From: Terriglobia bacterium
GTDB lineage: Bacteria > Acidobacteriota > Terriglobia > Bryobacterales > Bryobacteraceae
NCBI GenBank assembly: GCA_025363475.1
Contig: JANYDS010000023.1
Location: 1-64,000 of the forward strand
Direction: 5' to 3'
DNA length: 64,000 bases
Part shown: piece by piece, positions 63,609 to 64,000 of the stretch
Numbering within the stretch: the stretch's first letter is position 1
Layout of the letters: the number at the start of each line of letters is the position of its first letter
Program-made: the position numbers and the translations under genes
Notes under the pieces: model-generated
What the model saw: only the letters and a program-made list of their open reading frames with translations
Databases searched by the model: none
What the model was told of the DNA's origin: nothing

Positions 63609-64000
63609 TTATTGTACGTCGGGATAGTGAATCGGAAGGGCGATAATCTGGCCCATCGGTAATATCCGGAGTGTGACCTGACCGGGTCGTTCACTGCTGC
63701 CTGTGAACGTTATAATTGCCACGGTAGATTCGTCAGCGCCAAGATCGGGCTTAGCGATCTCAATTGTGAGAGCTGGTGGGCTATTGATAGATTGTACCGT
63801 GACGGGACCCGGCAGGAAGTTCTTGAGCTTAATGATCTGCACCGCCGGTGGTTTCGCCAGATCTAACTCAATGATCATCGGGTCAGCGTGCACACCATCC
63901 ATGAGGCCGGCAGTGGATATTCTCTCTTTTAGTGTCGCCAAGTCCTGGGTTGCCCCGCTTCCTTTTTCCTTCACTCTGCCGAAGGGAGTATCGAGTAATT
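63609..64000 (-). CDS. Hypothetical protein, 5' end beyond the window
   Basis: The frame is open from the stop at 63609 to the window edge (a GTG at 63974 exists, but codons before it, e.g. L-D-T-P-F-G-R, look coding). Beta-rich, with N-F-L-P-G-P-V-T-V-Q-S-I and E-S-T-V-A-I-I-T-F-T-G. No family recognised; probably the C-terminal part of a secreted protein. Convergent with the pseudopilins. Confidence 0.6.
   Translation of the reverse strand, partial: LLDTPFGRVKEKGSGATQDLATLKERISTAGLMDGVHADPMIIELDLAKPPAVQIIKLKNFLPGPVTVQSINSPPALTIEIAKPDLGADESTVAIITFTGSSERPGQVTLRILPMGQIIALPIHYPDVQ

Overview
The window looks like a chromosomal contig from an Acidobacteriota bacterium, probably Bryobacterales or Solibacterales-like. 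This is inferred from family content: a DUF2934 protein, a SEC-C protein of the 'STGP(R/K)TE' type, a CRTAC1/ASPIC-UnbV repeat protein, a heptaheme-TPR cytochrome, a secretin with a cohesin tail and many secreted enzymes of unknown role. No rRNA, complete tRNA or CRISPR array was found.

Layout. 0.2-2.4 kb: a two-component pair whose response regulator carries a NusG/RfaH-like head in place of the first part of its receiver. 2.5-5.6 kb: a DEAD-box helicase, a SEC-C protein and a broken insertion-sequence transposase. 5.6-12.6 kb: an accessory block with a hexapeptide acyltransferase, SDR, ketoacyl-ACP synthase III, acyl carrier protein, glycosyltransferase and radical SAM protein, interrupted by decayed aldo/keto reductase and cupin genes. 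It resembles the tail of a polysaccharide cluster. 12.7-14.6 kb: an internal slice of a hybrid histidine kinase, fused on the left to a glycosyltransferase-like head and on the right to a truncated PIN toxin that still has its antitoxin. 14.7-29 kb: housekeeping and envelope genes (M16 peptidase, DinB, PrmC-PrfA-DUF1385, RND pump and adaptor, OsmC, multiheme cytochrome). 29-38 kb: small secreted and redox proteins, including a thioredoxin-fold protein whose active site reads W-UGA-P-Y-C, with a SECIS-like hairpin directly downstream: a candidate selenoprotein. 37.6-43.1 kb: a tight six-gene operon on the minus strand. 44.3-45.8 kb: a tRNA-Val 3' half followed by a truncated HsdM, the scar of an integrated island. 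45.9-56.3 kb: TtcA-like, ABC-F, PEP-mutase-like and QueA genes, an ECF sigma/anti-sigma operon and a thiolase/OB-fold pair. 56.3-64 kb: GlgC, a DinB-like protein, PepA, SmpB, and a secretin with two pseudopilins.

The strongest observation is the UGA-containing redoxin (32968-34017, minus), supported by frame continuity, the position of the codon at the first residue of a CxxC-type site, and a 6-bp hairpin with a GGUCG loop 20 nt after the UGA. The next strongest are three gene-internal joints (about 0.33, 12.79 and 14.07 kb), which are either real recombination products or assembly chimeras, and the tRNA-Val half-gene. Base skew on the plus strand also appears to change sign around 41.6-45.8 kb and again near 56.2 kb, independent of gene direction, as an inverted block would.
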